64,000 nt of DNA. Source: Streptomyces pristinaespiralis. GTDB lineage: Bacteria; Actinomycetota; Actinomycetes; Streptomycetales; Streptomycetaceae. The stretch lies in assembly GCF_001278075.1 (NCBI RefSeq), contig NZ_CP011340.1, forward strand, positions 1,612,001-1,676,000, in the 5' to 3' direction. This document shows, in pieces, positions 1 through 8,666 of the stretch; the stretch's first letter is position 1, and each line of letters opens with the position of its first letter. The translations under genes and the position numbers were made by a program. The notes under the pieces are model-generated. The model did not search any database and was not told where the DNA came from. It was given only the letters and a program-made list of their open reading frames with translations.

Positions 1-61
1 CCAGCTGCCCGAAGTACCGCGCGAACATCCCGATTTCCGCCGGGAGTTGATGCACCGTCAT
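1..61 (-). CDS. N-terminus of an unidentified protein, cut by the left edge
   Basis: On the minus strand an ATG at 61 opens a frame that reads MTVHQLPAEIGMFARYFGQL and runs off the window. The segment has the codon use of a real gene, and it resembles my memory of the start of a conserved Streptomyces hypothetical protein. A purine-rich stretch (AGGGGCGG) lies just upstream on that strand. Only about 20 residues are visible, so no function can be given. The 96 bp between this start and the next gene show no feature. Confidence 0.5.
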   Translation of the reverse strand, partial: MTVHQLPAEIGMFARYFGQL

Positions 62-157
62 CGCCGCCCCTGCCCCACTGCCGAATGGAGCCCTCCGCTC
101 CGAGGGCACCGCAGGCATTCGACCGCAGGGGTGTTACAGGGCTGCTACGGCGCCTTT

Positions 158-538
158 TCAGAACGTGACCGCGATACCGGTGTGCGGGCGCTTGCCCAGC
201 CGCACGATCATCGCCGGCCAGTCGACGGCCCAGAACTGCCAGGTGTACTTGCGCGACAGGAGCCGGCGGACCGCACCCAGTTCGGCCCCGGCCAGGAGCC
301 TGGCGGTGCCCTCCGCGGTGGGGGCGCCCTCCTCGACCTTGCCGCGCACGTCGCAGACGGTGACGACGACCCGGCTGTCGTTGCGCAGGCGCTTGACCTT
401 CCACGAGTCCGTGCGGGTCCACAGGAACAACTCACCGCCGTCCACCGCGAACCACACGGGTGTGGCCACTCCGGTCCCGTTCTTGCGGAACGTGGTGACA
501 CTGACGTACCTGGCGCTGGCGAACATCTCGGCACTCAC
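158..538 (-). CDS. PPOX-class flavin/F420-dependent oxidoreductase
   Basis: A 126-aa split-barrel flavoprotein of the pyridoxamine 5'-phosphate oxidase-like superfamily, common in actinobacteria. The N-terminal half has the usual pattern for the family: a strand reading ARYVSVTTFRKNGTGVATPV, then WFAVDGGELFLWT and VKRLRNDSRVVVTVCDVRG. The length is normal for the short PPOX class (about 120-150 aa). Many members use F420 or FMN to reduce unsaturated substrates, but the substrate cannot be inferred here. It reads toward the left edge and has its own start 30 bp downstream of the XRE gene, so the two may be cotranscribed. Confidence 0.8.
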   Translation of the reverse strand: MSAEMFASARYVSVTTFRKNGTGVATPVWFAVDGGELFLWTRTDSWKVKRLRNDSRVVVTVCDVRGKVEEGAPTAEGTARLLAGAELGAVRRLLSRKYTWQFWAVDWPAMIVRLGKRPHTGIAVTF

Positions 539-568
539 GCCCGCGAGACTACGCCCCCTGCCGCGGGC

Positions 569-853
569 TCAGGCCACCGCCTCCGGAACCGGCAGCGGCT
601 CCGCCATCGGGACAGGGGCGCAGCGGACGGCGATCTCGTCCATGGACAGTCCGAGCGCCGCGGCCAGCGCGGCGACGGTGAAGAACGCCGGGGTCGGGGC
701 CCGCCCTGTCTCGATCTTGCGCAGCGTCTCGGGGGAGAGTCCGGCGACGGCGGCCACCTCGACCATGCTGCGGTCGCCGCGCGCCTGGCGGAGCAGTTGG
801 CCGAGCTGTTCGCCGCGTTCACGCTCTTCGGCGGTGAGAGGGGTGCGCACCAT
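569..853 (-). CDS. XRE-family helix-turn-helix regulator
   Basis: A 94-aa protein that is little more than one Xre/Cro DNA-binding domain. The helix-turn-helix spans roughly residues 30-55 (VAAVAGLSPETLRKIETGR) and is followed by AALAAALGLSMDEIA, the usual last two helices. In my recollection small regulators of this type often lie beside a second methionine aminopeptidase gene in Streptomyces. Here that neighbour, on the opposite strand, is a pseudogene. A repeat/palindrome at 869-899, just upstream of its start, is the likely operator. Confidence 0.85.
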   Translation of the reverse strand: MVRTPLTAEERERGEQLGQLLRQARGDRSMVEVAAVAGLSPETLRKIETGRAPTPAFFTVAALAAALGLSMDEIAVRCAPVPMAEPLPVPEAVA

Positions 854-868
854 GCGCCCATTCTAATG

Positions 869-899
869 CCGGTATTCATATCCCGGTATTCAAATACCG
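869..899. promoter_or_regulatory. Direct repeat and palindrome between the XRE gene and the map pseudogene
   Basis: The word CCGGTATTCA occurs at 869-878 and again at 883-892. The second copy is part of CGGTATTCAAATACCG (884-899), whose 7-bp arms are perfect inverted repeats around a 2-bp centre. The segment is markedly AT-richer than its surroundings. It lies between two divergent starts (853 on minus, 923 on plus), which fits an operator/promoter region for the XRE regulator; that role is inferred. Confidence 0.55.
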
Positions 900-922
900 C
901 CTCGGCGCGCAGGGTCGGCGTC

Positions 923-1779
923 ATGGTGGAGATCAGGACCGATACGTCGATCGGGGCGGTGCGCGAGGCGGGCCGCATCGTCGCCCGGGCGCTCGGCGCC
1001 GCCCAGGAGGCCGCCGCGGCGGGCGTGCGCCCGCGTCACCTGGACGAAGCCGCCCTTGCGGTGCTCGAGGCCGCCGACGCCACGTCCCGGACCGGGCGCC
1101 GGTGCCGTTCCCGCCGTGCTGTGCGTGGCCGTCGACGACGCGGTCGTCCACGGCACGCCGGGGCGACGACCGGCTCCGTGACGGGGACCTGGTCAGCATC
1201 GACGGTGGCGCCGTCCTGGACGGCCGGGTGGGCGACGCGGCCGTCACTCCACCGTGAGCCTTGCGCGTCCCGAGGACCAGCGGCTGATCCGCACGGCGGA
1301 GGGGCGCTCGACGCGGGCACCGCCGCCGTCGTCGGCAACCGCGTGGGCGACACGGCCGTCAGCTCCACCGCGGGCCCTGCGCGTCCCGAGGACCAGCGGC
1401 TGATCCGCACGGCGGAGGGGCGCTCGACGCGGGCATCGCCGCCGTCGTCGGCAACCGCGTGGGCGACACCGCCTGCGCCGTCGGCCGTGTGTGCCGCGCG
1501 GCGGGCCACGGCGTCCCGGACGGCTTCGGGGGGCCACGGCGTGGGCCGGAGTATGCACGACGGCCTGGGCGTGCCGAACGAGGGGCCCGGCAGGGGCATG
1601 CCACCGCGGCACGGCATGGTGCTCGCGATCGAGCCGCTGGTGATCGCCGGCGGCCGGGACGGCACGTACACCGCCCGGGACGGCCGGCCGGTGCGGACGG
1701 CGGACGGCAGCCGCGCCTCCCACGCCGGCACACGGTCGCGATCACGGACGGTGGTCCCCGGATCCTCACGGCGCCGTGA
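923..1779 (+). pseudogene. map: Methionine aminopeptidase pseudogene (multiple frameshifts, internal duplication)
   Basis: The start (MVEIRTDTSIGAVREAG) and end (FGGHGVGRSMHDGLGVPNE, RHGMVLAIEPLVIAGG, HTVAITDGGPRILTAP) are those of a type I methionyl aminopeptidase, but no single frame is open. The first frame is lost near 1090, the second near 1160, and the middle carries a 116-bp tandem duplication. The last third is readable partly in the frame ending at 1779. Two of the usual metal ligands are recognisable as translated pieces (GHGVGR and the late E of AIEP). Streptomyces normally has further map copies, so loss here may be tolerated. An ordinary frame-crossing ORF spans this region but is not a protein. 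Confidence 0.85.
1228..1459 (+). repeat. 116-bp tandem duplication inside the map pseudogene
   Basis: A unit beginning GTGGGCGAC at 1228 is repeated from 1343, with the identical core TGCGCGTCCCGAGGACCAGC at 1262 and 1378 (offset 116). The two copies differ by a few substitutions and a 1-bp indel. Since 116 is not a multiple of three, the duplication alone breaks the reading frame. Confidence 0.85.
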
Positions 1780-1825
1780 CCGTCCCCGACGCCAGGGGCC
1801 CGCGGCCGACGGGCCCCGCGGGCCG

Positions 1826-2545
1826 TCAGCCTCCGCCGGTGAACCGCCGGGCCAGTTCCTCGCCGAGCTTCTCGGCCGCCGCCCGGCTCTCGATCGGTGA
1901 CACCTTCGAGTCCTTGAAGACGATGTAGGTGACTCCGGAGGGAACTCCGCCCTTTGCCGGGTCCGGGTCGATCCCGAGCGCCTCGGCCGCCGCGTAGGAC
2001 GCCTCGCCGATGATGCCGCTCGGCCCCGTGTCGCCGACCACCCCGTACACGACCTTGCCGTCGTGGACGATCGCGGCGGCGGAACCGCCTCTGATGCCCG
2101 ACGACAGGTAGTTCCAGACCGGGCCGGGGGCGGGCACGACGACGAACGGCAGCTCCGCCGCGTCGAGATACTTTCCGTCCGACCCCGTGAACGCCGTCGC
2201 CTGCTGGAACGAGGGGTCGGTACGGCTGTTGCACCGTGTGCTGCGCCGGCCGTCGCAGTCGATGTCCATGTCCGCCTGCCAGAAGACGGCCCCGTCGTGC
2301 TCGCAGACGGGAATGGTCGCCGGCCTGCCCCGGTCGGTGGCGTAGTCGCCCTTGGAGATCCGGGTGCAGTGCTCCACCCCGGCCAGCAGCGCTGCCGCGT
2401 CGACACCCGCCGCGGGCGCCGTGCGGTAGTGGCCGGGCGCCGGTGGCGGTGGCACGGGACCCGGTTGAGCGGCCGCCGGGAGCGCCGCCGTTCCGAGCAT
2501 GACCGAACCGGCCGCCACGGTCAGAGCGGTGTTTCGAATGCGCAC
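1826..2545 (-). CDS. Secreted chitosanase, glycoside hydrolase family 75
   Basis: A 239-aa secreted protein when read from the GTG at 2545, which is preceded by GAAAGG at 6 nt. The N-terminus (RIRNTALTVAAGSVMLGTAALPAAA) is a signal peptide, followed by a proline-rich stretch. The body fits fungal-type chitosanase (GH75): ATIPVCEHDGAVFWQADMDI, DCDG, FVVVPAP, AAIVHDGKVVYGVVGDTGP and IIGEASYAAAEALGI. These enzymes hydrolyse beta-1,4 glucosamine links of chitosan outside the cell. The acidic residues in QADMDIDCDG and VVGDTGP are the likely catalytic region. A longer ORF to 2605 would place the signal peptide internally, which is why I prefer 2545. Expression may be controlled by the hairpin at 2547-2572. 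Confidence 0.85.
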   Translation of the reverse strand: MRIRNTALTVAAGSVMLGTAALPAAAQPGPVPPPPAPGHYRTAPAAGVDAAALLAGVEHCTRISKGDYATDRGRPATIPVCEHDGAVFWQADMDIDCDGRRSTRCNSRTDPSFQQATAFTGSDGKYLDAAELPFVVVPAPGPVWNYLSSGIRGGSAAAIVHDGKVVYGVVGDTGPSGIIGEASYAAAEALGIDPDPAKGGVPSGVTYIVFKDSKVSPIESRAAAEKLGEELARRFTGGG

Positions 2546-2546
2546 A

Positions 2547-2572
2547 GGGAGCCTTTCTGTCGAAAGGCTCCC
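2547..2572 (-). promoter_or_regulatory. Perfect 11-bp hairpin holding the chitosanase ribosome binding site
   Basis: GGGAGCCTTTC (2547-2557) and GAAAGGCTCCC (2562-2572) form a perfect inverted repeat with a 4-nt loop, ending 1 nt before the GTG start. On the transcript the 3' arm contains the GAAAGG Shine-Dalgarno sequence, so folding would hide it. As DNA it is also a good palindromic operator. Chitosanase genes in Streptomyces are known to be repressed through palindromes by the ROK regulator CsnR; whether this element belongs to that class is not shown here. Confidence 0.65.
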
Positions 2573-2644
2573 TACCCGCACATGCGCGAACAGCCACAGC
2601 CGCACCGCCGGACGGGTTACCCGCCGGGGCGTCCCGGGGCTTCG

Positions 2645-4456
2645 TCAGCGGGACGGACGGACCACCATCGCGGAACCGCCGCCGCGCCGTTGCTTCTCCG
2701 CCGCCGCCAGCCACCGGCCGTCCGGCAGCCGTTGGACGCCGGTGGCGGCACCGATCTCCTGGTTCAGCCGGAACTGGTGTCCGATCGCCTCGAGACGCTG
2801 CCTCAACGGGCTGTTCCACAGAGCCGGTTCCAGCTCGGTCGTCGGCTGGTTGCGCTGACTGGCACGGGGCGCCGCGATCGCGTCCACGAGCGGCAGTCCC
2901 CGGTCCAGATGACCCGTCAGGGTCTGAAGGACCGTCGTGATGATGGTCGCGCCGCCCGGTGAGCCGAGCGCCAGCACGGGACGGCCGTGGTGGTCGAGCA
3001 CGATCGTGGGCGAGATGGACGAACGCGGCCGCTTGCCCGGACCGGGCAGGTTCGGATCGTGCACCGCGGGGTCGGCCGGCCGGAAGGAGAAGTCGGTCAG
3101 CTCGTTGTTGAGGAGGAATCCGCGCCCCGGGACGGTGATGCCGCTGCCGCCGGTCTGCTCGATGGTGAGTGTGTAGGCGACGACGTTGCCCCACTTGTCG
3201 GCGGTCGTCAGATGGGTGGTGTTCTCACCTTCGTACGTCGTCGGGGCCGCCGCCCCGGACGACCCGCAGCGTTCGGGCCGGCGCGGATCGCCGGGCGCCA
3301 GCGGGCTCGTGAGCACCGCGTCGTCCTTGATCAGGCACTCCCGCGAGTCGGCGAAGCGCTGGGACAGCAGACCGGCGGTCGGCACGTCCTCGAACGCCGG
3401 GTCGCCGACCCACCGCCCCCGGTCCGCGAACGCGATGCGGCTCGCCTCGATGAAACGGTGCAGATACCGCTCCTGGGAGACGTCCGACAGGTCGGTGCGC
3501 TCCAGGATGTTGAGCGCCTCACCGACGCTGGTGCCGCCCGAGGAGGAGGGGGGCATGCCGTACACGTTGAGGCCCCGGTAGGACACCTTCGCCGGTTCAC
3601 GGCGCACCGTCCCGTACGCCCTCAGGTCCTGCTCCGTCAGGTCTCCCGGGCGGACCACCCTGGTGGCGTCCTCGTCGACGGGCGGGTTGCGCACGGTGTT
3701 GACGATGTCCTCGGCGAGAGCACCTTCGTAGAGCGCGCCGACCCCCTTTCTGCCGAGTTCCTTGTAGGTGCGGGCCAGATCGGGGTTCCTGATGACCGAT
3801 CCGACGACCGGGAGACGACCGCCGGGCAGGAACAGCTCCGCGGAGGCGGGGAAGTCACGGAAGCGCGCCTCGTTGGCGGCGGTCTGCGAGCGGAAGGTGT
3901 CGTCGACGGTGAACCCGTGCTCCGCCAGGCGCTCCGCGGGCTTCAGCAGCTCACCCAGCGGCCGGCTGCCCCACGCGTCGAGGGCGGTGTCCCAGGTGGC
4001 GGGAGTGCCGGGCGTACCGACGCCGAGGCCGCTGGTCACGGCCTCCGCGAACGGGACGGGCGTGCCGTTCTCGAGGAAGAGGGAGGCGTCGGCCGAAAGC
4101 GGGGCGGTCTCCCGGCCGTCGACGGTGTGCGCCGTACGGGTCCTGGCGTCGTAGTGGACGAAGTAGCCACCGCCGCCGATGCCCGCGGAGTACGGCTCCG
4201 TCACGCCGAGCGCCGCGGCGGTCGCCACCGCCGCGTCCACGGCGTTGCCGCCGTTGCGGAGCACCTCGATGCCCGCCGCCGAGGCGTCGGCGTCGACGCT
4301 CGCGACCGCCCCACCGTGACCGACGGCCACGGGGCTCTTGACGGGTGGTGCCGTGGGAGGGGCGGTGCGGGGCGTGGGCGGGGATGCCGCGCCGATCGAG
4401 ACGACGACCGCGGCAAGGGCCACGACCGGTACTTTCCGTGCGGCGGAGCGACGCAT
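2645..4456 (-). CDS. ggt: Secreted gamma-glutamyltransferase
   Basis: A 603-aa Ntn-hydrolase precursor. Residues 1-25 are a signal peptide (RRSAARKVPVVALAAVVVSIGAA). The large-subunit hallmarks are VLRNGGNAVDAAVATAAALGVTEP and GIGGGGYFVHYD. The autocleavage/catalytic site is NTTHL, with the nucleophilic Thr at about residue 413 by analogy with TTHYSV of E. coli Ggt. The small subunit shows DKWGNVVA, GFLLNNELTDFSF, RPRSSISPTIV and LGSPGGATI. It cleaves gamma-glutamyl bonds of glutathione and related peptides outside the membrane. The start has GGAGG 5 nt upstream. It reads toward the chitosanase, with a 99-nt gap. Confidence 0.93.
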   Translation of the reverse strand: MRRSAARKVPVVALAAVVVSIGAASPPTPRTAPPTAPPVKSPVAVGHGGAVASVDADASAAGIEVLRNGGNAVDAAVATAAALGVTEPYSAGIGGGGYFVHYDARTRTAHTVDGRETAPLSADASLFLENGTPVPFAEAVTSGLGVGTPGTPATWDTALDAWGSRPLGELLKPAERLAEHGFTVDDTFRSQTAANEARFRDFPASAELFLPGGRLPVVGSVIRNPDLARTYKELGRKGVGALYEGALAEDIVNTVRNPPVDEDATRVVRPGDLTEQDLRAYGTVRREPAKVSYRGLNVYGMPPSSSGGTSVGEALNILERTDLSDVSQERYLHRFIEASRIAFADRGRWVGDPAFEDVPTAGLLSQRFADSRECLIKDDAVLTSPLAPGDPRRPERCGSSGAAAPTTYEGENTTHLTTADKWGNVVAYTLTIEQTGGSGITVPGRGFLLNNELTDFSFRPADPAVHDPNLPGPGKRPRSSISPTIVLDHHGRPVLALGSPGGATIITTVLQTLTGHLDRGLPLVDAIAAPRASQRNQPTTELEPALWNSPLRQRLEAIGHQFRLNQEIGAATGVQRLPDGRWLAAAEKQRRGGGSAMVVRPSR

Positions 4457-4539
4457 TCGTACCTCCAGTCAGCCGGTGTCGGCGCAGCGTAACGGTTCGC
4501 GGGGCGGGAGTCCCTGGTGCCCGCGGGCGCGTCGCCGAG

Positions 4540-5283
4540 TCAGCCGGCCGCCCGGTGGGAGCTGCGCGCCTGCGGCACCGCGCTCTGGGCCGCCCGCGTC
4601 ACGTCGGCTACCAGCTCGACCACATCGGGGCCGTACGCCTGCGAGTTGACCACCTTGAGCAGCAGGCAGAAGGAGCCGTTGCCGTGCTTGCGGGCCAGTT
4701 TCTCGTGGTGGCGGGCCAGATAGCGGGTGGCCGCCTGGTTGGTGATGGCGCGCTGCCCGCAGAACAGGAACACCGGGCGGGCGTCCTCGCCCGCGGTCAG
4801 CCGGGCCAGCAGCACGTACTCGGCCGCGCCGGGCTCCATGCGGTAACGCTCGGAGCCGATCTGGAAGGCGCCCTGGTCCGGTCCCGGTTCGGGGTCGGTG
4901 TTCACCTTCACCCCGGGCAGCATGGAGTGCAGGTGCGCTGCCATGCGGCGGTTGGACACCGGGCCGCCGACGCAGAACTCGGTGCGCTCACCGAAGCCCT
5001 GCTGGGCCGTGTCGTGCCAGACGATCTGCGCGTTCGCTCCGCAGTCCTTGATGAGCGCGGACAGTTCCAGCAGCGCGAAGACGTCGAAGCGGTGCACCGA
5101 ACCGTCGCGGCCCGCCTCGCGGTTGACGACGAGCAGGGACTCGGAGTTCCCGGGCAGCCCGAAGAAGCCCTGCTTGCGGCGCAGTCGACGGCGCCAGAGG
5201 TAGGTGCGGGCGAGCCAGCCGATCGTGGCACTGATCCCCGCGGCCACCACACCGAGCACGATGTTGCGTACGTCGTCAGTCAT
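4540..5283 (-). CDS. Membrane-anchored protein of unknown function
   Basis: A 247-aa protein when started at the ATG at 5283 (MTDDVRNIVLG). Residues 6-24 (RNIVLGVVAAGISATIGWLA) form one membrane segment, followed by the basic stop LWRRRLRRKQ, so the bulk should face the cytoplasm. The soluble part has readable blocks such as FDVFALLELSALIKDCGANAQ, GERTEFCVGGPVSNRRMAAHL and VFLFCGQRAITNQAATRYLA. The pattern of a domain reporting on a substrate or nucleotide is suggestive, but I cannot assign a family. It faces the CocE-like gene across 188 bp. Confidence 0.7.
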   Translation of the reverse strand: MTDDVRNIVLGVVAAGISATIGWLARTYLWRRRLRRKQGFFGLPGNSESLLVVNREAGRDGSVHRFDVFALLELSALIKDCGANAQIVWHDTAQQGFGERTEFCVGGPVSNRRMAAHLHSMLPGVKVNTDPEPGPDQGAFQIGSERYRMEPGAAEYVLLARLTAGEDARPVFLFCGQRAITNQAATRYLARHHEKLARKHGNGSFCLLLKVVNSQAYGPDVVELVADVTRAAQSAVPQARSSHRAAG

Positions 5284-5375
5284 GGGCGCGCATGTTAGCG
5301 GTGCCACAGACGCCTGTTCGAGCCGGTCCCTGTGGCGGACCGCCGCACACCTCACTGACACGACGTCCAATAATT

Positions 5376-5391
5376 GTTACGGTGGCGTAAC
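5376..5391. promoter_or_regulatory. GTTACG-N4-CGTAAC palindrome upstream of the CocE-like gene
   Basis: GTTACGGTGGCGTAAC has perfect 6-bp arms. It lies 80 bp before the GTG start of the hydrolase, inside the divergent intergenic region. GTTAC-type palindromes are common operators of TetR-type lipid regulators in actinobacteria; a regulator for this one is not in the neighbourhood, so the role is inferred. Confidence 0.4.
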
Positions 5392-5471
5392 TTACCGGGG
5401 AGTTACCTCGGGTAGCACCGCGACCTTACCGTCGGGTCACTTCAAAGGGACAGATGAGTCAGGAGTGACCC

Positions 5472-7070
5472 GTGGGACTTCCTCGCAAGGCTCTGCGCAC
5501 CACCGCCATCGGTACGGTCTCGGCCGCGCTGCTCGCCGGTTCCGCCACCGCCGCGGCCCCCGTCGCCCTCCCGGCCCTTACCGCGCAGAACGGCGCCGCC
5601 ACGGCCTCCCCCGACGTCCGCTTCGTCGACATCGAGGGCGACGGCGGGATCGTGCTGAAGGCCAACGTCGTCACGCCCGCCGACGCCGACGGCCGTCGGA
5701 CGTATCCCGTCGTCGTGCTGCCCACCAGCTGGGGGATGCCGCAGATCGAGTACCTCGTTCAGGCACAGAAGCTGGCCGACTCCGGTTACGTGGTGGTGAG
5801 TTACAACTCCCGCGGCTTCTGGCAGTCCGGCGGCGAGATCGAGACGGCCGGACCGCCCGACATCGCCGACGCGTCCAAGGTGATCGACTGGGCGCTCGCC
5901 AACACCCCGGCCGACCCCGAGCGGGTGGGCATGGCCGGTGTCTCCTACGGCGCAGGTATCAGCCTGCTGGCCGCCGCGAAGGACAAGCGCATCAAGGCGG
6001 TTGCCGCACTCAGCGGCTGGGCGGACCTCATCGACTCCATCTACAACGGCCGCACGCAGCATCTGCAGGCCGCGGCCCTCCTCAGCGGCGCCGGCTACCT
6101 CACGGGCCGCCCCAGCGCCGAGCTCCAGGAGATCATGACCGCCTTCCTGACCTCGGACCTGACCAAGGAGCAGGCGATGATCGAGTGGGGGCGCAAGCGC
6201 TCCCCCGCCACCTACGTCGACGAGATCAACGCCAACGGCGCCGCGGTCATGCTCGGCAACGCCTGGGGCGACTCGCTCTTCCCGCCGAACCAGTACGCCG
6301 ACTTCTACGAACGCCTCAGCGGCCCCAAGCGCCTGGAGTTCCGCCCCGGCGACCACGCCACCGCGGAGGGCACCGGTCTGCTCGGTCTGCCCAACGACAC
6401 CTGGACCAGCGCCCACCGGTGGTTCGACCACCACCTCAAGGGCGCCGACAACGGCGTGAACCGTGAGCAGCCCGTACGCGTCAAGACCCGTTCGGGGGGC
6501 GTGTACGAGAACTACCCCGACTGGAAGTCGGTGGGCGCGGACCGGAAGAAGATCGCTCTCGGCGGGTCGCAGCACATCGGCACCGGCGTCGACTCCGGGG
6601 CGAACGGCGGGCTCATCTTCCTGTCCAGCCTGCTCGACCAGTTCGCCGAGCTGCCCCCCATGGCGTCGATCCCGCTGCTGCCGCGCTCCGTCACGGCCGT
6701 GTGGCAGTCGGAGCGGTACTGGACGGAGCAGCAGGTGCGCGGCACCGCGAAGCTGCACACCACGGTCACGAGTACCAAGGGGAGCGGCACCCTCGTCGCG
6801 TACCTCTACGACGTGGGCCCGCTCGGCCTCGGCAAGCTGGTCACAGGCGCGCCGTACACGTTCCACGGCAGGACGCCCGGTCAGCCGTTCGCCGTGGACC
6901 TGGAGTTGCACTCCACCGCCTACGACGTACCGGCCGGCCACCGTCTCGCCCTGGTCGTCGACACCGTCGACCCGCTCTACATCGAGCACAACCCGGCCGG
7001 CGCGCAGCTGACCTTCTCCTCGCCGGCGGCCGACCCGTCGTACCTCTCGGTCCCGCTGCGCCAGAAGTGA
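5472..7070 (+). CDS. Secreted CocE/NonD-family alpha/beta hydrolase (peptidase S15-like)
   Basis: A 532-aa exported serine hydrolase. Residues 1-29 form a signal peptide ending ATAAAP. The alpha/beta-hydrolase core begins at about residue 50. GVSYGAG holds the nucleophile (Ser158), with the acid probably in GNAWGDSLFP and the base in RPGDHAT. The C-terminal 150 residues (KLHTTVTSTKGSGTLVAYLYDVGP onward) are the beta-sandwich found in CocE and X-Pro dipeptidyl peptidases. The family cleaves esters, amides or Xaa-Pro peptides; the substrate is not evident. The GTG start follows an AGGAG-like site (AGTCAGGAGTGACC). Confidence 0.85.
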   Translation: MGLPRKALRTTAIGTVSAALLAGSATAAAPVALPALTAQNGAATASPDVRFVDIEGDGGIVLKANVVTPADADGRRTYPVVVLPTSWGMPQIEYLVQAQKLADSGYVVVSYNSRGFWQSGGEIETAGPPDIADASKVIDWALANTPADPERVGMAGVSYGAGISLLAAAKDKRIKAVAALSGWADLIDSIYNGRTQHLQAAALLSGAGYLTGRPSAELQEIMTAFLTSDLTKEQAMIEWGRKRSPATYVDEINANGAAVMLGNAWGDSLFPPNQYADFYERLSGPKRLEFRPGDHATAEGTGLLGLPNDTWTSAHRWFDHHLKGADNGVNREQPVRVKTRSGGVYENYPDWKSVGADRKKIALGGSQHIGTGVDSGANGGLIFLSSLLDQFAELPPMASIPLLPRSVTAVWQSERYWTEQQVRGTAKLHTTVTSTKGSGTLVAYLYDVGPLGLGKLVTGAPYTFHGRTPGQPFAVDLELHSTAYDVPAGHRLALVVDTVDPLYIEHNPAGAQLTFSSPAADPSYLSVPLRQK

Positions 7071-7090
7071 TCACCGGCCGCTGCCGGCCC

Positions 7091-7112
7091 GGCCCCCGCT
7101 CAAGCAGGGGCC
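7091..7112. terminator. Hairpin after the CocE-like gene
   Basis: GGCCCC and GGGGCC pair around an inner GCT/AGC pair, with one C-A mismatch and a tiny loop. It sits 21 nt past the stop of the hydrolase and before the convergent transport ATPase gene, a normal place for a Streptomyces terminator. There is no T tract. Confidence 0.5.
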
Positions 7113-7305
7113 GAGTGGTGCTCCATGCGCCACTGCGCCGGCCCGTCCGCGCCCGCCAGGGGGCCCGGGCAGTGTTCGGCAGCGGCGTTCCCGGCCGGTC
7201 CTGCCCGCATACGGCATCGCCGTGCGCCGTGCGGGCGGGTCCGGACCCGGTGTTCCTTGTGTTCCGTGTGCTTCCTTACCTGCCCCATCGGTGCGGGCGA
7301 CCCCA

Positions 7306-8049
<744 letters not shown>

Positions 8050-8163
8050 ACGCTGCTCTACCCACTCTCAGCTGTGTGTCGTGGCCAGCGCAAACTAACC
8101 GGCCCGCCAAGGCACTTCACACCGACACGCACAAGTGGATCAAAAGCCGTACTAATAAGGAAT

Positions 8164-8610
8164 CTAGGCTTCCGACGCTTCCGCGTACACCTGGGAGAGC
8201 TCGGGAGCCCCGTTGAACGCCCACTCCACACCGGCCTCGACCACACCGATCTCCCGTCCGGAGGCGAGCCGGACCACCGGGTGGCCGCCCGGCCAGATGT
8301 GCCAGGCCGCACCGGGCACGGTGCGCACGATCACCGTGCCGAGATAGAGACCCGCGTCGTTCCCCAGCCAGGGAAGCTCCTCGGGATCGTCGCGCCAGCG
8401 CGGCGGAAGCTGGTCCAGGGCGGTCAAGGACTGCGGGGAGTCGTCCAGTTCGAGTCCGGCCTGGGCCGCTCTGGAACGCAGCAGTTCGCACTCGGAGAGC
8501 AGCTCGGTAATGGCCGCCGCGCGCTCCGGATCGTGCACGGTGGCGGCCGCATCGCCCTTGTCCCGTTCGCCGTGGCGTCCCAGCCAGTGATCCAAGAAGG
8601 GGATGTTCAT
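8164..8610 (-). CDS. DUF6278-like conserved protein
   Basis: A 148-aa protein from the ATG at 8610 (MNIPFLDHWLGRHGERDKG). I recognise it only as a Streptomyces hypothetical of the DUF6278 type. The visible blocks are ERAAAITELLSECELLRSRA (an alpha-helix), LPWLGNDAGLYLGTVIVRTV and AWHIWPGGHPVVRLASGREI. There is no signal peptide or membrane segment. It lies 56 bp after the exonuclease III gene on the same strand and may be cotranscribed with it. Confidence 0.75.
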   Translation of the reverse strand: MNIPFLDHWLGRHGERDKGDAAATVHDPERAAAITELLSECELLRSRAAQAGLELDDSPQSLTALDQLPPRWRDDPEELPWLGNDAGLYLGTVIVRTVPGAAWHIWPGGHPVVRLASGREIGVVEAGVEWAFNGAPELSQVYAEASEA

Positions 8611-8666
8611 ACTGCAAAGCCTCGCATCCCTGCACCCGGACGCACCACAGGGCGCGTCAACCAACG

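Noticed and set aside
47..1900. Plus-strand frame of 617 codons at the left end
   Set aside because: It crosses two minus-strand genes and a pseudogene. Only a part (from 923) matches a real family; the rest is not coding.
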